NCBI RefSeq assembly: GCF_021245735.1 | Contig: NZ_JAJISB010000003.1 | Span: 434,001 to 498,000 of the forward strand | DNA length: 64,000 nt | Direction of reading: 5' to 3' | From: Brevibacillus daliensis | GTDB taxonomy: Bacteria; Bacillota; Bacilli; Brevibacillales; Brevibacillaceae | In this document: piece after piece, positions 36,267-45,701 of the stretch | How positions within the stretch are numbered: position 1 is the stretch's first letter | How the letters are laid out: the number at the start of each line of letters is the position of its first letter | Translations under genes and position numbers: made by a program | Notes under the pieces: generated by a model | Seen by the model: the letters and a program-made list of their open reading frames with translations, nothing else | Databases searched by the model: none | What the model was told of the DNA's origin: nothing

Positions 36267-37535
36267 ATGGACATTATACATGAGCTTGAAAGCAGAGGAC
36301 TTATCTATCAAACAACAGATAAGGATGAGTTGAAAAAACGTCTTGATCAAGGGATGCTCACGTTGTATACAGGCTTTGATCCGACTGCTGATAGCTTACA
36401 TATTGGGCATTTACTCCCGATATTGACACTGCGCCGTTTTCAATTAGCAGGTCATCAACCTATCGCGCTTGTTGGCGGAGGTACGGGAATGATCGGCGAC
36501 CCGAGCGGTCGTACATCAGAGCGTTCATTAAATACTCCGGAAGTAGTTCAGGGTTATTCTGACAAGCTAAAGGGTCAACTAGAACGTTTTCTTGATTTTG
36601 ATCGTGAAGGTAATCCAGCGGTTATGGCTAATAACTATGACTGGTTGAGCAAAATTACCTTTATTGAATTTTTACGTGATATCGGAAAGCATTTTTCCGT
36701 TAACTATATGCTGGCGAAAGACTCCGTAAGCGCTCGTCTGGAACAAGGGATCTCATATACTGAGTTCAGTTACATGATCATGCAATCTTATGATTTCAAA
36801 AAGCTGAATGAAACGCTTAACTGTGAAATGCAAATGGGTGGTAGTGATCAGTGGGGAAATATTACTGCTGGTACAGAGTTGATTCGCAGAACTTCAGGCG
36901 ATGAAGAGAAAAAAGTATTTGGTCTTACGCTGCCGCTCGTACTTAAAAGCGATGGTACCAAATTTGGTAAAACAGCAGGTGGGGCAGTATGGTTGGATGG
37001 AAGTAAAACATCCCCTTATAAATTTTATCAGTTCTGGTTCAACACAGATGATCGCGATGTAATCAAGTTCTTACACTACTTTACTTTCCTAACTCTTGAT
37101 GAAATTAAGGAATTAGAAGATAAAGTAATAACAGAACCAGAAAAACGTGAGGCTCAGCGCACACTAGCTCGTTCCGTTACTACTTTGGTACACGGCGAAG
37201 CGGCAATGAATCGTGCTGAAGAAATTTCTCATTCCCTATTTAATGGTGAATTGAAAAACCTGACTCCTTCTGAAATCGCAGATAGCTTTAGCGATGTTCC
37301 TTCCACGACTATTGAAGATGGAGAATTAACAATGGTTGATGTCCTGACTCAGGCTGGAGCTGCTAAATCTAAGCGTGAAGCTCGCGAATATCTGAATAAC
37401 AATGCCATCACTGTTAATGATGTTCGTTTCAACGATCTGGAAACAAAAATTGCTGATCTGGAACGTCTGGGAGATAAATACTTTGTCATTCGTCGTGGTA
37501 AGAAGAACTATTACCTTGTTGAATACAAAGGCTAA
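36267..37535 (+). CDS. tyrS: Tyrosyl-tRNA synthetase
   Basis: Charges tRNA-Tyr. The start is the ATG at 36267 (MDIIHELESRG) with AAAGGAGA about 11 bases upstream, giving 422 residues. Class I motifs are HIGH (45-48) and a KMSKS variant, KFGKT (232-236); a C-terminal S4 RNA-binding domain covers about the last 65 residues. The space to dctR is only 112 bases, with a TGCTATGAT extended -10 at about 36216, too short for the T-box leader often seen before Bacillus tyrS. Confidence 0.96.
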   Translation: MDIIHELESRGLIYQTTDKDELKKRLDQGMLTLYTGFDPTADSLHIGHLLPILTLRRFQLAGHQPIALVGGGTGMIGDPSGRTSERSLNTPEVVQGYSDKLKGQLERFLDFDREGNPAVMANNYDWLSKITFIEFLRDIGKHFSVNYMLAKDSVSARLEQGISYTEFSYMIMQSYDFKKLNETLNCEMQMGGSDQWGNITAGTELIRRTSGDEEKKVFGLTLPLVLKSDGTKFGKTAGGAVWLDGSKTSPYKFYQFWFNTDDRDVIKFLHYFTFLTLDEIKELEDKVITEPEKREAQRTLARSVTTLVHGEAAMNRAEEISHSLFNGELKNLTPSEIADSFSDVPSTTIEDGELTMVDVLTQAGAAKSKREAREYLNNNAITVNDVRFNDLETKIADLERLGDKYFVIRRGKKNYYLVEYKG

Positions 37536-37582
37536 TACACGAATTACAACGTAAATCGTTTATATCTGAAAATAAATTGTTC

Positions 37583-37618
37583 AAAGCTGATCTGGTTACA
37601 TAGATCAGCTTTTTTTCA
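37583..37618 (+). terminator. Terminator after tyrS
   Basis: AAAGCTGATCT / AGATCAGCTTT is followed by T6. Confidence 0.9.
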
Positions 37619-37802
37619 TTTAGGGAAATCATTTTTTTATAAATTCATAAAAGTTGTAACTTTTTCCCTAATTTTGCAGTCTTATTACATGAGAACATGG
37701 TGTGTAGAAAAATTAGTTAGTACGAAAGATTTCAACTAGTGCCACCAAACCTTATAAACAATTATGTACGTCAAAAATATGAATTGAATAGGGGTGTATA
37801 AG

Positions 37803-39227
37803 TTGCGAACATGGTCATGGACAAAAATAGTGACCAGTTGCAGTCTTACTGTTATGCTAGTTTCTGGAAATGCTACAATTACGTCAGCTAGTCCATCTAC
37901 TTTAACTGATGTACATAAAAAGATAGAAACCAAGCACTATTTGGAAAGGGAAAAGTCAATAGTATTTCCAAACGAAGACCGTTACTGGATTAAGCGTATT
38001 CAAAACAAGCCTGGTAGCAATCAAAAGTTTCAAACAATCCGATACTTTATTCCCGGAAATACGGGTGTTTATAAGTACAAAGCATTTAATGGTGGCGAGC
38101 TTGCTTGGCAGGAAGTAAATCTATCCGGGTCATTACCGTATCAAACAGGGTACATAACCACAGATTATCAATCCGTAATTATGAGTCAACCCCAAGTATA
38201 CATACCACGTTCTCATCATTCAATGGAAGTAGTTCCAACTTATAATGCGCAGATCAAAATAAATGCGCAGAAAACATTTGGTGGCTATAATATTATCGTC
38301 ACCATCCCTCTGGAGTCTAATATGTTCGGTGAAATATGGGCATTGACTTCAGCCCATGAACTGATTGACTGGGATAAGAAGAACATGGAACTAATATGGA
38401 AAGGTCTTGATTTTGAAGGTAATTTACGTTGGAGCTGGGATGGTTTTTATGCGCGCACACCATCTTCGTACACACCAACAGGGAAGAATTATTTCTTCCG
38501 TAACCCTGATAATTATTTTGCCAATTCCTTTATCATCACGAATGGCAGCCGTGCAGCCACTGATCTTGGTTGGATGATGATGCATACCATTCTACCTAAT
38601 CAGAATAGTCAAGGTTATTGGATAACTCCACCACAATCTGAATGGTTGTTTAAGGATTACGGAATCCAAGCCGGTTTTTATGACACCAGATTTAATACCG
38701 ATATTGCTTATCTCTTGTTAAAAGGATACCAAAAGTATAACGATCCAAGATTATTTGATTCAACGAAGAGGTATGCCGAGTTCTTTTTAGCTTATAGCGA
38801 GACCAACCAGTTCAAAATCACTAAAAATGGAAGAGAAGGAATACTCGTGGCGGACTATACTCATGAAAGCCCCCACAAAATAACACATAGCTCACTTAAT
38901 CACCATCTTATGGAGATGATCTATCTCTATGAGATGTATCTGCAAACGAAAGATGAACGATACAGAAAATTGGCAGACAAAATGCTTTGGGGGGTAAAAC
39001 TGACGCGGGACAAATGGGTCATGCCTAATTCCAACTTGCATTATGCTTACTTACCTAATGGAAAGATGGGCCTTTCGGATTATCCATTTTTGACATACAA
39101 CGATCTCTATAAGACACAAAATGTCTTAATGAAAGTATATAATTGGAGAGACGAAGATCTAGATTATCTCATGCACGCGAAAAGAGAATGGATGGATGCA
39201 AACGGCGTAAAAGGATATCTGAAATAG
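37803..39227 (+). CDS. Secreted protein with alpha-toroid-like C-terminal half (C5-epimerase-like), unknown function
   Basis: 474 residues from a TTG at 37803 that follows AGGGGTG; a GTG 9 bases earlier is too close to the site. An N-terminal signal peptide (WTKIVTSCSLTVMLVSGNA) is followed by an aromatic-rich beta region. From about residue 240 there are helices with a repeating pattern, RYAEFFLAYSE and LNHHLMEMIYLYEMYLQTKDERYRKLA split across a few turns, as in glycan-active alpha/alpha toroids such as D-glucuronyl C5-epimerases. I cannot identify catalytic residues. It is monocistronic. Confidence 0.55.
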   Translation: MRTWSWTKIVTSCSLTVMLVSGNATITSASPSTLTDVHKKIETKHYLEREKSIVFPNEDRYWIKRIQNKPGSNQKFQTIRYFIPGNTGVYKYKAFNGGELAWQEVNLSGSLPYQTGYITTDYQSVIMSQPQVYIPRSHHSMEVVPTYNAQIKINAQKTFGGYNIIVTIPLESNMFGEIWALTSAHELIDWDKKNMELIWKGLDFEGNLRWSWDGFYARTPSSYTPTGKNYFFRNPDNYFANSFIITNGSRAATDLGWMMMHTILPNQNSQGYWITPPQSEWLFKDYGIQAGFYDTRFNTDIAYLLLKGYQKYNDPRLFDSTKRYAEFFLAYSETNQFKITKNGREGILVADYTHESPHKITHSSLNHHLMEMIYLYEMYLQTKDERYRKLADKMLWGVKLTRDKWVMPNSNLHYAYLPNGKMGLSDYPFLTYNDLYKTQNVLMKVYNWRDEDLDYLMHAKREWMDANGVKGYLK

Positions 39228-39332
39228 TATGAAAAGGGAAGTGAGGGATCGTAGCAAGATATGATTCCCTTGCTTTTCTTGCGTAGTGGGAAGTAATCCG
39301 ATGAAGCGATACATCTGTACAATCTAAAAAAT

Positions 39333-39385
39333 GAAGGAGTCTTTGCCTGGATATTCTGGCAAAAGACTCCTTCGTTTTTTTTCTA
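39333..39385. terminator. Strong terminator
   Basis: A 15-bp stem GAAGGAGTCTTTGCC / GGCAAAAGACTCCTTC with T8 on the plus strand, lying between convergent genes. Confidence 0.92.
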
Positions 39386-39461
39386 CAAAAATGCAGTTTT
39401 TCATGAAATCCTCCGAGCTAGTTACCTACGCAGTTTTCTGTACATGGTTTATTGAGACAAG

Positions 39462-39710
39462 TTAAGCAAGTTTTATTGCAGAAAACGTTGATCGAAAGGG
39501 CTTTTTTCGCATGTGTTGCCTTTGAAACTGAACGATATACAGATCTAGTTTTTGACTAAGATGAATGACAGATTGATCTAGAAAACTACCTTTCTCATTA
39601 ACCAAATCAACAAGTTGTTTTTGGAGCTCTTTGATTTCTTGTTGTAATACTAAAGTAGATTGGGATTGTCCGGGGGTATCCTCGCCTTCATTCAGATGTT
39701 TGAGGTCCAT
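39462..39710 (-). CDS. Spo0E-like aspartyl-phosphate phosphatase
   Basis: 82 residues; the C-terminal half contains the Spo0E family signature SQKLD (52-56) followed by LYIVQFQRQ, with the preceding helix ELQKQLVDLVNEKG. Spo0E proteins dephosphorylate Spo0A-P and delay sporulation. The N-terminal 25 residues are a family-variable extension. GAAAGGAGA precedes the ATG. Confidence 0.8.
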   Translation of the reverse strand: MDLKHLNEGEDTPGQSQSTLVLQQEIKELQKQLVDLVNEKGSFLDQSVIHLSQKLDLYIVQFQRQHMRKKPFRSTFSAIKLA

Positions 39711-39720
39711 GAAAAATCTC

Positions 39721-40309
39721 CTTTCAACGTTTTCTTAAGAAAAACTATATGTGGGATTTCAAGAATTAGATGTTTTTCGGTAAGGAAGAAACATCTTACA
39801 CTCTTCGACAGCATCAGCATTGATTCGAACAGACATGATTCAGCATGAATTATCTGTAAAAAATAATCAAAATGTTAATGCAAAAAGAAAATAATATTGT
39901 TAATAGGCGAACGCAACCTTACAAATGTGGTAATCAGTGGAATACAAGGATAATACGCTTTCTTTTCGAATCATTTACATCATGTTTAGCATAACTTCAC
40001 ATAAAAATTAGTTACATTTTAAAAAAGTAAATACGAAAAGGATGCCTAACTTTTACAAAAATTGGGTGGATGAGCAATCCAGCGTTCAATCAATGTCGAC
40101 TGTTTCTCTATTTTTAGTTAGGCTACCATAATCTTCATCATATAAATATTCAATGATATCCTAAGACACATAAATTTTAGTATTATTTTAAAAAATATAG
40201 ATTAGTAAATAAAATCTGAATTTATAATAAATTATGATTGACGAGTAACCGCTTGCAAGTTACAATTGTGTCACTAATGAACAAATGTAAGGCGGTGAAG
40301 GACAACAAA
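39721..40309. other. AT-rich 590-base region upstream of the gut operon
   Basis: No gene found. GCCTAACT (40044-40051) and AGTTAGGC (40116-40123) form a perfect 8-bp inverted repeat 64 bases apart. A TATAAT-like hexamer lies near 40222. The region probably holds the control elements of the PTS operon. Confidence 0.45.
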
Positions 40310-40747
40310 ATGGGATTCTTACTTATTGGTTTATTCGTTGTGATGTGGGTTCTTCAAGCGTATCTATCCATTAGACAAGCCAAACATTATCGAGTTCAGA
40401 TGAATGAATTGAGACAACAGTCCAGCGGTTATCTGGGAGTAGGTGTACATAAGAAACGGTTTTCTGTTGGTTCTGTTGTTATGATTACTACTAACTTGGA
40501 AGGGATTATTACTCAAGCGAAAGGGATGACAGGGGTAACGGTTTTTGCCCGTTTTAAACTCATTCCAGATCTGATTGGGATGCACGTAAATGAATGTGAT
40601 AAAAACTATTCAGATAAACCAGAAGATTCAGCCATTACAATGGCCATTCAAAAACTGAAAGCAGAAAAAGAAACGAAAGAGAAAGCTTATATCAAAAGTG
40701 ATGTTACAAATAGGGATGATAATAAACTGGAATTTCAAGTAACGTAG
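40310..40747 (+). CDS. gutM: GutM-type glucitol operon protein
   Basis: 145 residues from the ATG at 40310 (GTGAAGGA upstream); the longer open frame upstream has no supported start. One N-terminal TM helix is followed by SIRQAKHYRVQMNELRQ and a domain including GVTVFARFKLIPDLIG, the GutM pattern. GutM activates glucitol operons in enterobacteria together with GutR/SrlR; it is membrane-associated. Here no DeoR-type gutR is adjacent. A hairpin separates it from srlA. Confidence 0.8.
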   Translation: MGFLLIGLFVVMWVLQAYLSIRQAKHYRVQMNELRQQSSGYLGVGVHKKRFSVGSVVMITTNLEGIITQAKGMTGVTVFARFKLIPDLIGMHVNECDKNYSDKPEDSAITMAIQKLKAEKETKEKAYIKSDVTNRDDNKLEFQVT

Positions 40748-40768
40748 CAATAGGTGGGGTCACGGACC

Positions 40769-40805
40769 AAGCTAATGCGTCAGGCATTAACTTGGTTTTT
40801 TCTCA
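40769..40805 (+). terminator. Terminator or attenuator between gutM and srlA
   Basis: CCAAGCTAATGC / GCATTAACTTGG with a five-base loop and T6. Being inside the operon, it may reduce read-through. Confidence 0.75.
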
Positions 40806-40905
40806 TAAATAAGCATTATGTTTTTGAAAGAGGGGGTGTTTAGAAAAAAGAAGAGTACGAATTCTACTTGAGGAAAATTGAAGCATTAGTGAAGGAGGTA
40901 ATGAG

Positions 40906-41445
40906 ATGGATTTCTTCATTCAACTGGCAGAAGGATTTATCGGAATGTTTCAAGAAGGTGGAAAAACATTTGTTGGTCTGGTAACAGGCATCATCCCGAC
41001 CTTGATTTGTCTAATTACTGCTGTAAATGCAATTATCAAATTTTTCGGAGAAGAGAGAATTACCAATTTTGCACGAAAATGCACTGGTAACATCATCCTT
41101 CGTTATACAATTTTCCCGATAATGGCTATGTTCTTCATGACTAATCCTATGGCGTATACATTCGGACGATTCTTGAAGGAAGAACAGAAGCCAGCGTTCT
41201 ATGATTCAGCAGTTTCATTCTGCCACCCGATTACTGGATTATTCCCACATGCAAACCCTGCTGAACTATTCGTTTACATGGGTATTGCTACTGGACTAAC
41301 TCAATTGGGTCTCTCCTTGGGACCAATTGCCCTACGCTTTTTCCTTGTAGGTATTATCGTGATTTTAATTCGTGGAGTGGTGACGGAATACATTACGAAA
41401 ATGATGATGAAGCGTAGAAATGAACAAATGGGTATTGAATCGTAA
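40906..41445 (+). CDS. srlA: PTS glucitol/sorbitol-family IIC subunit
   Basis: 179 residues, mostly TM helices, with the Gut-family block [19 protein letters not shown] and [21 protein letters not shown]. Forms the sugar channel with SrlE. AAGGAGGT precedes the ATG. Family assignment is secure, but the sugar may not be sorbitol (see findings). Confidence 0.92.
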   Translation: MDFFIQLAEGFIGMFQEGGKTFVGLVTGIIPTLICLITAVNAIIKFFGEERITNFARKCTGNIILRYTIFPIMAMFFMTNPMAYTFGRFLKEEQKPAFYDSAVSFCHPITGLFPHANPAELFVYMGIATGLTQLGLSLGPIALRFFLVGIIVILIRGVVTEYITKMMMKRRNEQMGIES

Positions 41446-41465
41446 CGGGTAAAGGGGGAAATGAC

Positions 41466-42494
41466 ATGGATAACTACAGAGCAGTCCGAATTATTAAGGG
41501 TTCAGGCGGTTGGGGAGGTCCATTAATTATTAAACCAACTGATAAGAAGAAATATATTGCTTGCGTCACTGGTGGCGGAATTCATCCCGTTGCTCAAAAA
41601 ATTGCAGATTTAACAGGTGGAATTGCCATTGATGCTTTTAATACGAAAGTAGAGCCTGATGAAATGGCATGCGTTGTTATTGATTGCGGAGGTACTGCCC
41701 GCTGTGGTGTTTACCCTCGTCTGAATGTTATGACAGTAGATATCACAGCAACATCACCTTCAGGTCCATTGATTCAATTTATCAAGGAAGAGATTTTCGT
41801 CTCAGGTGTACGAGAACAACACATCGAATCAGCTGAGGGTGAAGCTGGCACCCAGGTAGCTGCTGCGGAACAAGTAACGTCTGATCATGCTCCTAAATCA
41901 GCAAAGGAAATAAAAGATGAAGCAAAAGCTAAGGTTGCTCAAATGAGAGCAGGTAAAAAGCCAAATTTCATTGAAAAAATTGGTCGTGCAATGGGCGGTG
42001 TAGTTAACGTCTTTTACCAGGCAGGTCGTGAAACCATCGAGCAGGTAATCAAAAATATCCTGCCGTTTATGGCATTCGTAAGTACATTAATCGGGATTAT
42101 TACCTTCTCGGGAATCGGTGACATCATTGCCAAATTCGTCTCGCCATTGGCTGGTAGCCTCGTTGGACTATTAATCCTGTCAGTGATTGCATCCTTGCCA
42201 TTTTTGTCGCCAGTCCTTGGTCCTGGTGCAGTTATTGCTCAGGTAGTTGGGGTCTTAATCGGGGTTGAAATCGGTCGTGGTAATATTCCACCTAGTCTTG
42301 CGTTACCAGCACTATTTGCGATCAACCCACAGGTAGGTTGTGACTTCGTACCGGTTGGTTTAACACTTGGGGAAGCAGAGCCTGAAACCATCGAAGTAGG
42401 TGTACCAGCAGTTCTCTTGTCCCGCCTGATCACAGGTCCACTTGCTGTTGTTATTGCTTTTATATGTAGCATTGGCTTGTATCCAGAAAGCTAA
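41466..42494 (+). CDS. srlE: PTS glucitol/sorbitol-family IIB-C subunit
   Basis: 342 residues: N-terminal IIB domain ([33 protein letters not shown]), an Ala/Lys/Glu linker (about 135-170), then a C-terminal membrane domain ([18 protein letters not shown] and [19 protein letters not shown]). The cysteine in IACVTGGG is the likely phosphoryl carrier. AAAGGGGG precedes the ATG. Confidence 0.92.
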   Translation: MDNYRAVRIIKGSGGWGGPLIIKPTDKKKYIACVTGGGIHPVAQKIADLTGGIAIDAFNTKVEPDEMACVVIDCGGTARCGVYPRLNVMTVDITATSPSGPLIQFIKEEIFVSGVREQHIESAEGEAGTQVAAAEQVTSDHAPKSAKEIKDEAKAKVAQMRAGKKPNFIEKIGRAMGGVVNVFYQAGRETIEQVIKNILPFMAFVSTLIGIITFSGIGDIIAKFVSPLAGSLVGLLILSVIASLPFLSPVLGPGAVIAQVVGVLIGVEIGRGNIPPSLALPALFAINPQVGCDFVPVGLTLGEAEPETIEVGVPAVLLSRLITGPLAVVIAFICSIGLYPES

Positions 42495-42553
42495 AAAATA
42501 TCCATTTAAAGGAAAAAATAGAGAGCAGTAAAGAGTGTAGGAGGGAGAAAACC

Positions 42554-42919
42554 ATGAAACAATTACTAGATGTAAAGACAACAAGTATCGGAAGTTTAGA
42601 AGAAACATTTTTGGCTGAGAATACACTGATTATCTTTAATGAGGATATCCCCGCAGAATTGCACAATATTGCAGTGCTTCACACAAAATGTGAGCTCGCT
42701 GACCCAGTTCAGGTAGGAGACTCACTCATGCTCGCTGATGTTGAATACATGATTACAGCCGTTGGAATCAATGCAAATGATACATTGGCGAGCATGGGGC
42801 ATTGCACGATCAAATTCGATGGGGCCTTGATCCCAGAATTACCAGGCACAATCCACGCGGAAAAAAAGGATATTTCTGTTCCAGATGTTGATATGGTACT
42901 CCAATTTATCCGTAAATAG
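42554..42919 (+). CDS. srlB: PTS glucitol/sorbitol-family IIA subunit
   Basis: 121 residues covering one IIA-Gut domain, with LIIFNEDIPAELHNIAVLH and SMGHCTIKFDG; a histidine in this region accepts phosphate from HPr and passes it to SrlE. GGAGGGAG precedes the ATG. It is followed by a shortened repeat copy and then the last gene of the operon. Confidence 0.9.
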   Translation: MKQLLDVKTTSIGSLEETFLAENTLIIFNEDIPAELHNIAVLHTKCELADPVQVGDSLMLADVEYMITAVGINANDTLASMGHCTIKFDGALIPELPGTIHAEKKDISVPDVDMVLQFIRK

Positions 42920-42927
42920 TTATCAAA

Positions 42928-42981
42928 TAAAACGGTCACATCTAATTTTAGAAAAACGACGAGACGTTTTTCACAGAAAAA
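42928..42981 (+). repeat. Triple-hairpin intergenic repeat, copy 3 (internally deleted)
   Basis: AAAACGGTCACATCTAATTTTAG followed by AAAAACG..CGTTTTT. It keeps the start of hairpin 1, the end of hairpin 2 and hairpin 3; the missing stretch lies between two CGGT copies, as expected for recombination across that short repeat. Confidence 0.7.
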
Positions 42982-43025
42982 GGCAGAGTAAGAGACATAA
43001 GCATTACTGGAGGAGGAGAAAACAA

Positions 43026-44318
43026 ATGTTAAATATGAACAGAAAACTGGCTCAATTAGAAAAACAAGGTGGAAAAATCCGCGTGGGCTTGGTTGGAGCA
43101 GGTCAAATGGGACGAGGCATGATCTCTCAAATCGAAGGAATGAAAGGCATGCAGGTTGTAGCTACTGCTGATATTCAACCGGAGAATGGAGTAAACGCCT
43201 ATCACAATGCTGGTGTTCCAACTAATCAGTTACTACAAACAAATGATGTAGACAAAGCAGATCAGGCTATCGCACAGGGAAAAGTAGTTGTAAGTAGCGA
43301 TGCTTCATTAATTACGAATCTGGATCATGTAGATGTAATCGTAGACGCGACAGGAGTACCTGATATTGGGGCGAAAATTGCCTGGGACAGTATCATGAAT
43401 CGTAAACATATTGTGATGCTAAATGCGGAAGCTGATGTAACAGTAGGACCCATTTTACACCAAATGGCTCAAGCTGCTGGATTAGTCTACACAGGTACGT
43501 TGGGTGATGAACCAGGTTGTATTATGGAATTGCATGATTTTGCAGACTCTTTGGGATTTGAAGTAGTAGCGCTAGGGAAGGGGAAAAATAACCCCCTCAA
43601 CTTTTTCTCCAATCCTGATACGACCAGAGAAAAAGCATTGCAAAAGGGATCTAGTCCAAAAATGATCGCTTCCTTTGAAGACGGTACCAAAACCATGGTC
43701 GAAATGACGTGTGTTGCTAATGCAACTGGGTTTATCCCGGATATTCCAGGTATGCATGGAATAACTGCAACAGTAAAAGAATTGCCTGATTTATATCGTT
43801 TAAAAGAAGAAGGCGGAATTTTAGGTCAGAAGAAAATTGTTGAATTTGTTAATGGAATTGCTCCTGGTGTATTTGCCATTGTTACCTCGGATAAAAAAGA
43901 AGTTCACCATGAAATGAAGTATCTTAGCATGGGGGATGGACCTAACTATATTTTGTATCGTCCGTATCACTTATGTAGCCTAGAAACTCCATTGTCCGTA
44001 GCAAAAGCATATTTTGATAACGAGGCTACCATCGTTCCGCACTACGGATCTGTGGCAGAAACAGTTGCTATCGCGAAAAAAGATTTGCAACCCGGAGATG
44101 CACTAGACAGTATTGGTGGGTTCACCGCATTTGGGCGCATTGTCACAGCAGAGGATCAACGGAAGTGGAATGCTTTGCCACTCGGACTAATTGGACCACA
44201 TGTACGTGTAATAAAAGCTGTGAAACAAGGCGAATACATTACCTATGATGACGTCGAATTTACTCAGCAAAATACAATCTATCGTTTGCGAAGCATGATG
44301 GATGTATTGGCAAAATAA
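43026..44318 (+). CDS. NAD(P)-binding oxidoreductase with C-terminal SAF domain (COG4091-like, homoserine dehydrogenase-related)
   Basis: 430 residues from the ATG at 43026 (GGAGGAGGAG upstream; the longer frame overlaps srlB). Rossmann motif GLVGAGQMGRG at about 21-31, then DVIVDATGVPDIG. The C-terminal segment GDALDSIGGFTAFG through LPLGLIGPHVRVIKAVKQGE has the SAF-domain look. COG4091 proteins are related to homoserine dehydrogenase but act on other substrates, often in sugar or sugar-acid loci. Here it takes the place where sorbitol-6-phosphate dehydrogenase (srlD) would be. Strong terminator after it. Confidence 0.75.
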   Translation: MLNMNRKLAQLEKQGGKIRVGLVGAGQMGRGMISQIEGMKGMQVVATADIQPENGVNAYHNAGVPTNQLLQTNDVDKADQAIAQGKVVVSSDASLITNLDHVDVIVDATGVPDIGAKIAWDSIMNRKHIVMLNAEADVTVGPILHQMAQAAGLVYTGTLGDEPGCIMELHDFADSLGFEVVALGKGKNNPLNFFSNPDTTREKALQKGSSPKMIASFEDGTKTMVEMTCVANATGFIPDIPGMHGITATVKELPDLYRLKEEGGILGQKKIVEFVNGIAPGVFAIVTSDKKEVHHEMKYLSMGDGPNYILYRPYHLCSLETPLSVAKAYFDNEATIVPHYGSVAETVAIAKKDLQPGDALDSIGGFTAFGRIVTAEDQRKWNALPLGLIGPHVRVIKAVKQGEYITYDDVEFTQQNTIYRLRSMMDVLAK

Positions 44319-44347
44319 TAGAATAAAAGAAGCTGTTACATAATAGA

Positions 44348-44402
44348 ACGAGCCTACTAGCGCAACTTATCCACGAAGTTGTGCTAGTGGGCTCGTTTTT
44401 TT
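44348..44402 (+). terminator. Terminator of the PTS operon
   Basis: A 21-bp stem (44348-44368 with 44376-44396, one G-T pair and one mismatch at most) is followed by T8. Confidence 0.92.
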
Positions 44403-44647
44403 GTCATATTTATTTCTTGTCGTAGGCATATTTTTTGAGTGAATCAATGAGGAGTATCAGGTCTAATTCGTAGAAGGTTCTTCCCTCAAATCGACCAGTA
44501 CCTTTTTTTCTGTCTACGTGAGAATCAAATTGCGATTTCCCCAGGTGCACTACTTTTAGCGGAAACTCATGTTTTCCTTACATCTCCACTCAAGAGATCA
44601 CAAACCCTTGAAAAATAGGAGTATACCTGAGATACGGGGTTTTTTGG
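44403..44647. other. Intergenic, nothing clear
   Basis: About 245 bases between the PTS operon terminator and the end of a minus-strand gene. An AAACCC/GGGGTTT pairing (about 44598-44645) followed by T6 on the plus strand is the only structure; it could loosely terminate the lipoprotein gene. Confidence 0.3.
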
Positions 44648-45439
44648 TTAATTGGATGGGCTCTCTAGCAGTATGAAATTATTAATATAGCTGTCGGTGG
44701 AGACAGAGAATAATCTGATTACTTCTTTTGCTTTGTATAATTCTCTTTGTTTTATTTGCTCTCCTTGATTCATATCGTATTCGACGACACGGTGAGTGGC
44801 CGCATCCACGTCAGGTGCTTGTTCTTTCGCTGCTTTTCTGGAAAGTGCTTTGCGTTCCTGAGTAGAATAGAGAGTAGCATACAGCTTTTTTGTAAATGGG
44901 TTATACATTAGATGTTCTACTGCGGTATCGTCGTCATCTGGGGTAACCCAAAATGATAGTTTTTTTGTTTGTAAGTCATACGAAGCCAATTGAACAGAGG
45001 TTTTTGTTTTTTCGGCAGCTGCTACAATAATTTGATTTCCCACTGGGATAATATAATTGATAGCAAATAAATTGGAGGTCAATTTCTCCTTCTTTTTCGT
45101 AGCTAGATCAAGTTTTACCAGTTGGTCGGATCCTGTAGAATCACGTTCGGAATAATAGAGTGACTGATTTTTTAGATCAATGACTCCAAGAGGATATTGA
45201 GCGGTATCAGGGGTTTTGGCGACTTCTTTTAAGATTTTCGTATCTATATCGTATGTATAAAAATAGTTTTCACTTTGTTTGTTTGTCAGGGTGAGAGAAA
45301 AATAGCCAGAATTGTTATGTTCTACAGCATTTGTGGCTGAGGGTGGAACAGTCGTAGTATTGGTAGTGCTTGTATTTGGTGTACAGGCATTCATCGTTAC
45401 AGATACAATAAGAATAAACATGTTTAAGATTTTTTTCAT
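44648..45439 (-). CDS. Lipoprotein of unknown function, propeller-like repeats
   Basis: 263 residues. Lipoprotein signal with lipobox TMNAC (C19), then a Thr/Asn-rich linker and strands that recur with a pattern of SLYYSERDSTGSDQLVKLDL and QLASYDLQTKKLSFW, suggesting a partial beta-propeller. It is anchored to the outer membrane leaflet facing the wall. AAAGGAGGG precedes the ATG. No function can be assigned. Confidence 0.65.
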   Translation of the reverse strand: MKKILNMFILIVSVTMNACTPNTSTTNTTTVPPSATNAVEHNNSGYFSLTLTNKQSENYFYTYDIDTKILKEVAKTPDTAQYPLGVIDLKNQSLYYSERDSTGSDQLVKLDLATKKKEKLTSNLFAINYIIPVGNQIIVAAAEKTKTSVQLASYDLQTKKLSFWVTPDDDDTAVEHLMYNPFTKKLYATLYSTQERKALSRKAAKEQAPDVDAATHRVVEYDMNQGEQIKQRELYKAKEVIRLFSVSTDSYINNFILLESPSN

Positions 45440-45701
45440 CTGAGGGAACCCTCCTTTGTAACAAGTAACACTCGAAAAGCACAGTTAGATTTCTAGTGAA
45501 ATCGCTCAAATGGGTTCATCATAATACATTATTTTGACCGAAATATACTTTTATTTACAATTATTTTTACAAATTTTAAAATAGTTATATATTAATCTGA
45601 ACATTTGGGAAGGGCTATGCTTTAGATCTGCTCGAGAAATAGACTTGTTCTGTAAACTTTTAATAAGTAAAGAGTGGTCATTCTATCTATATAAATAGTA
45701 A

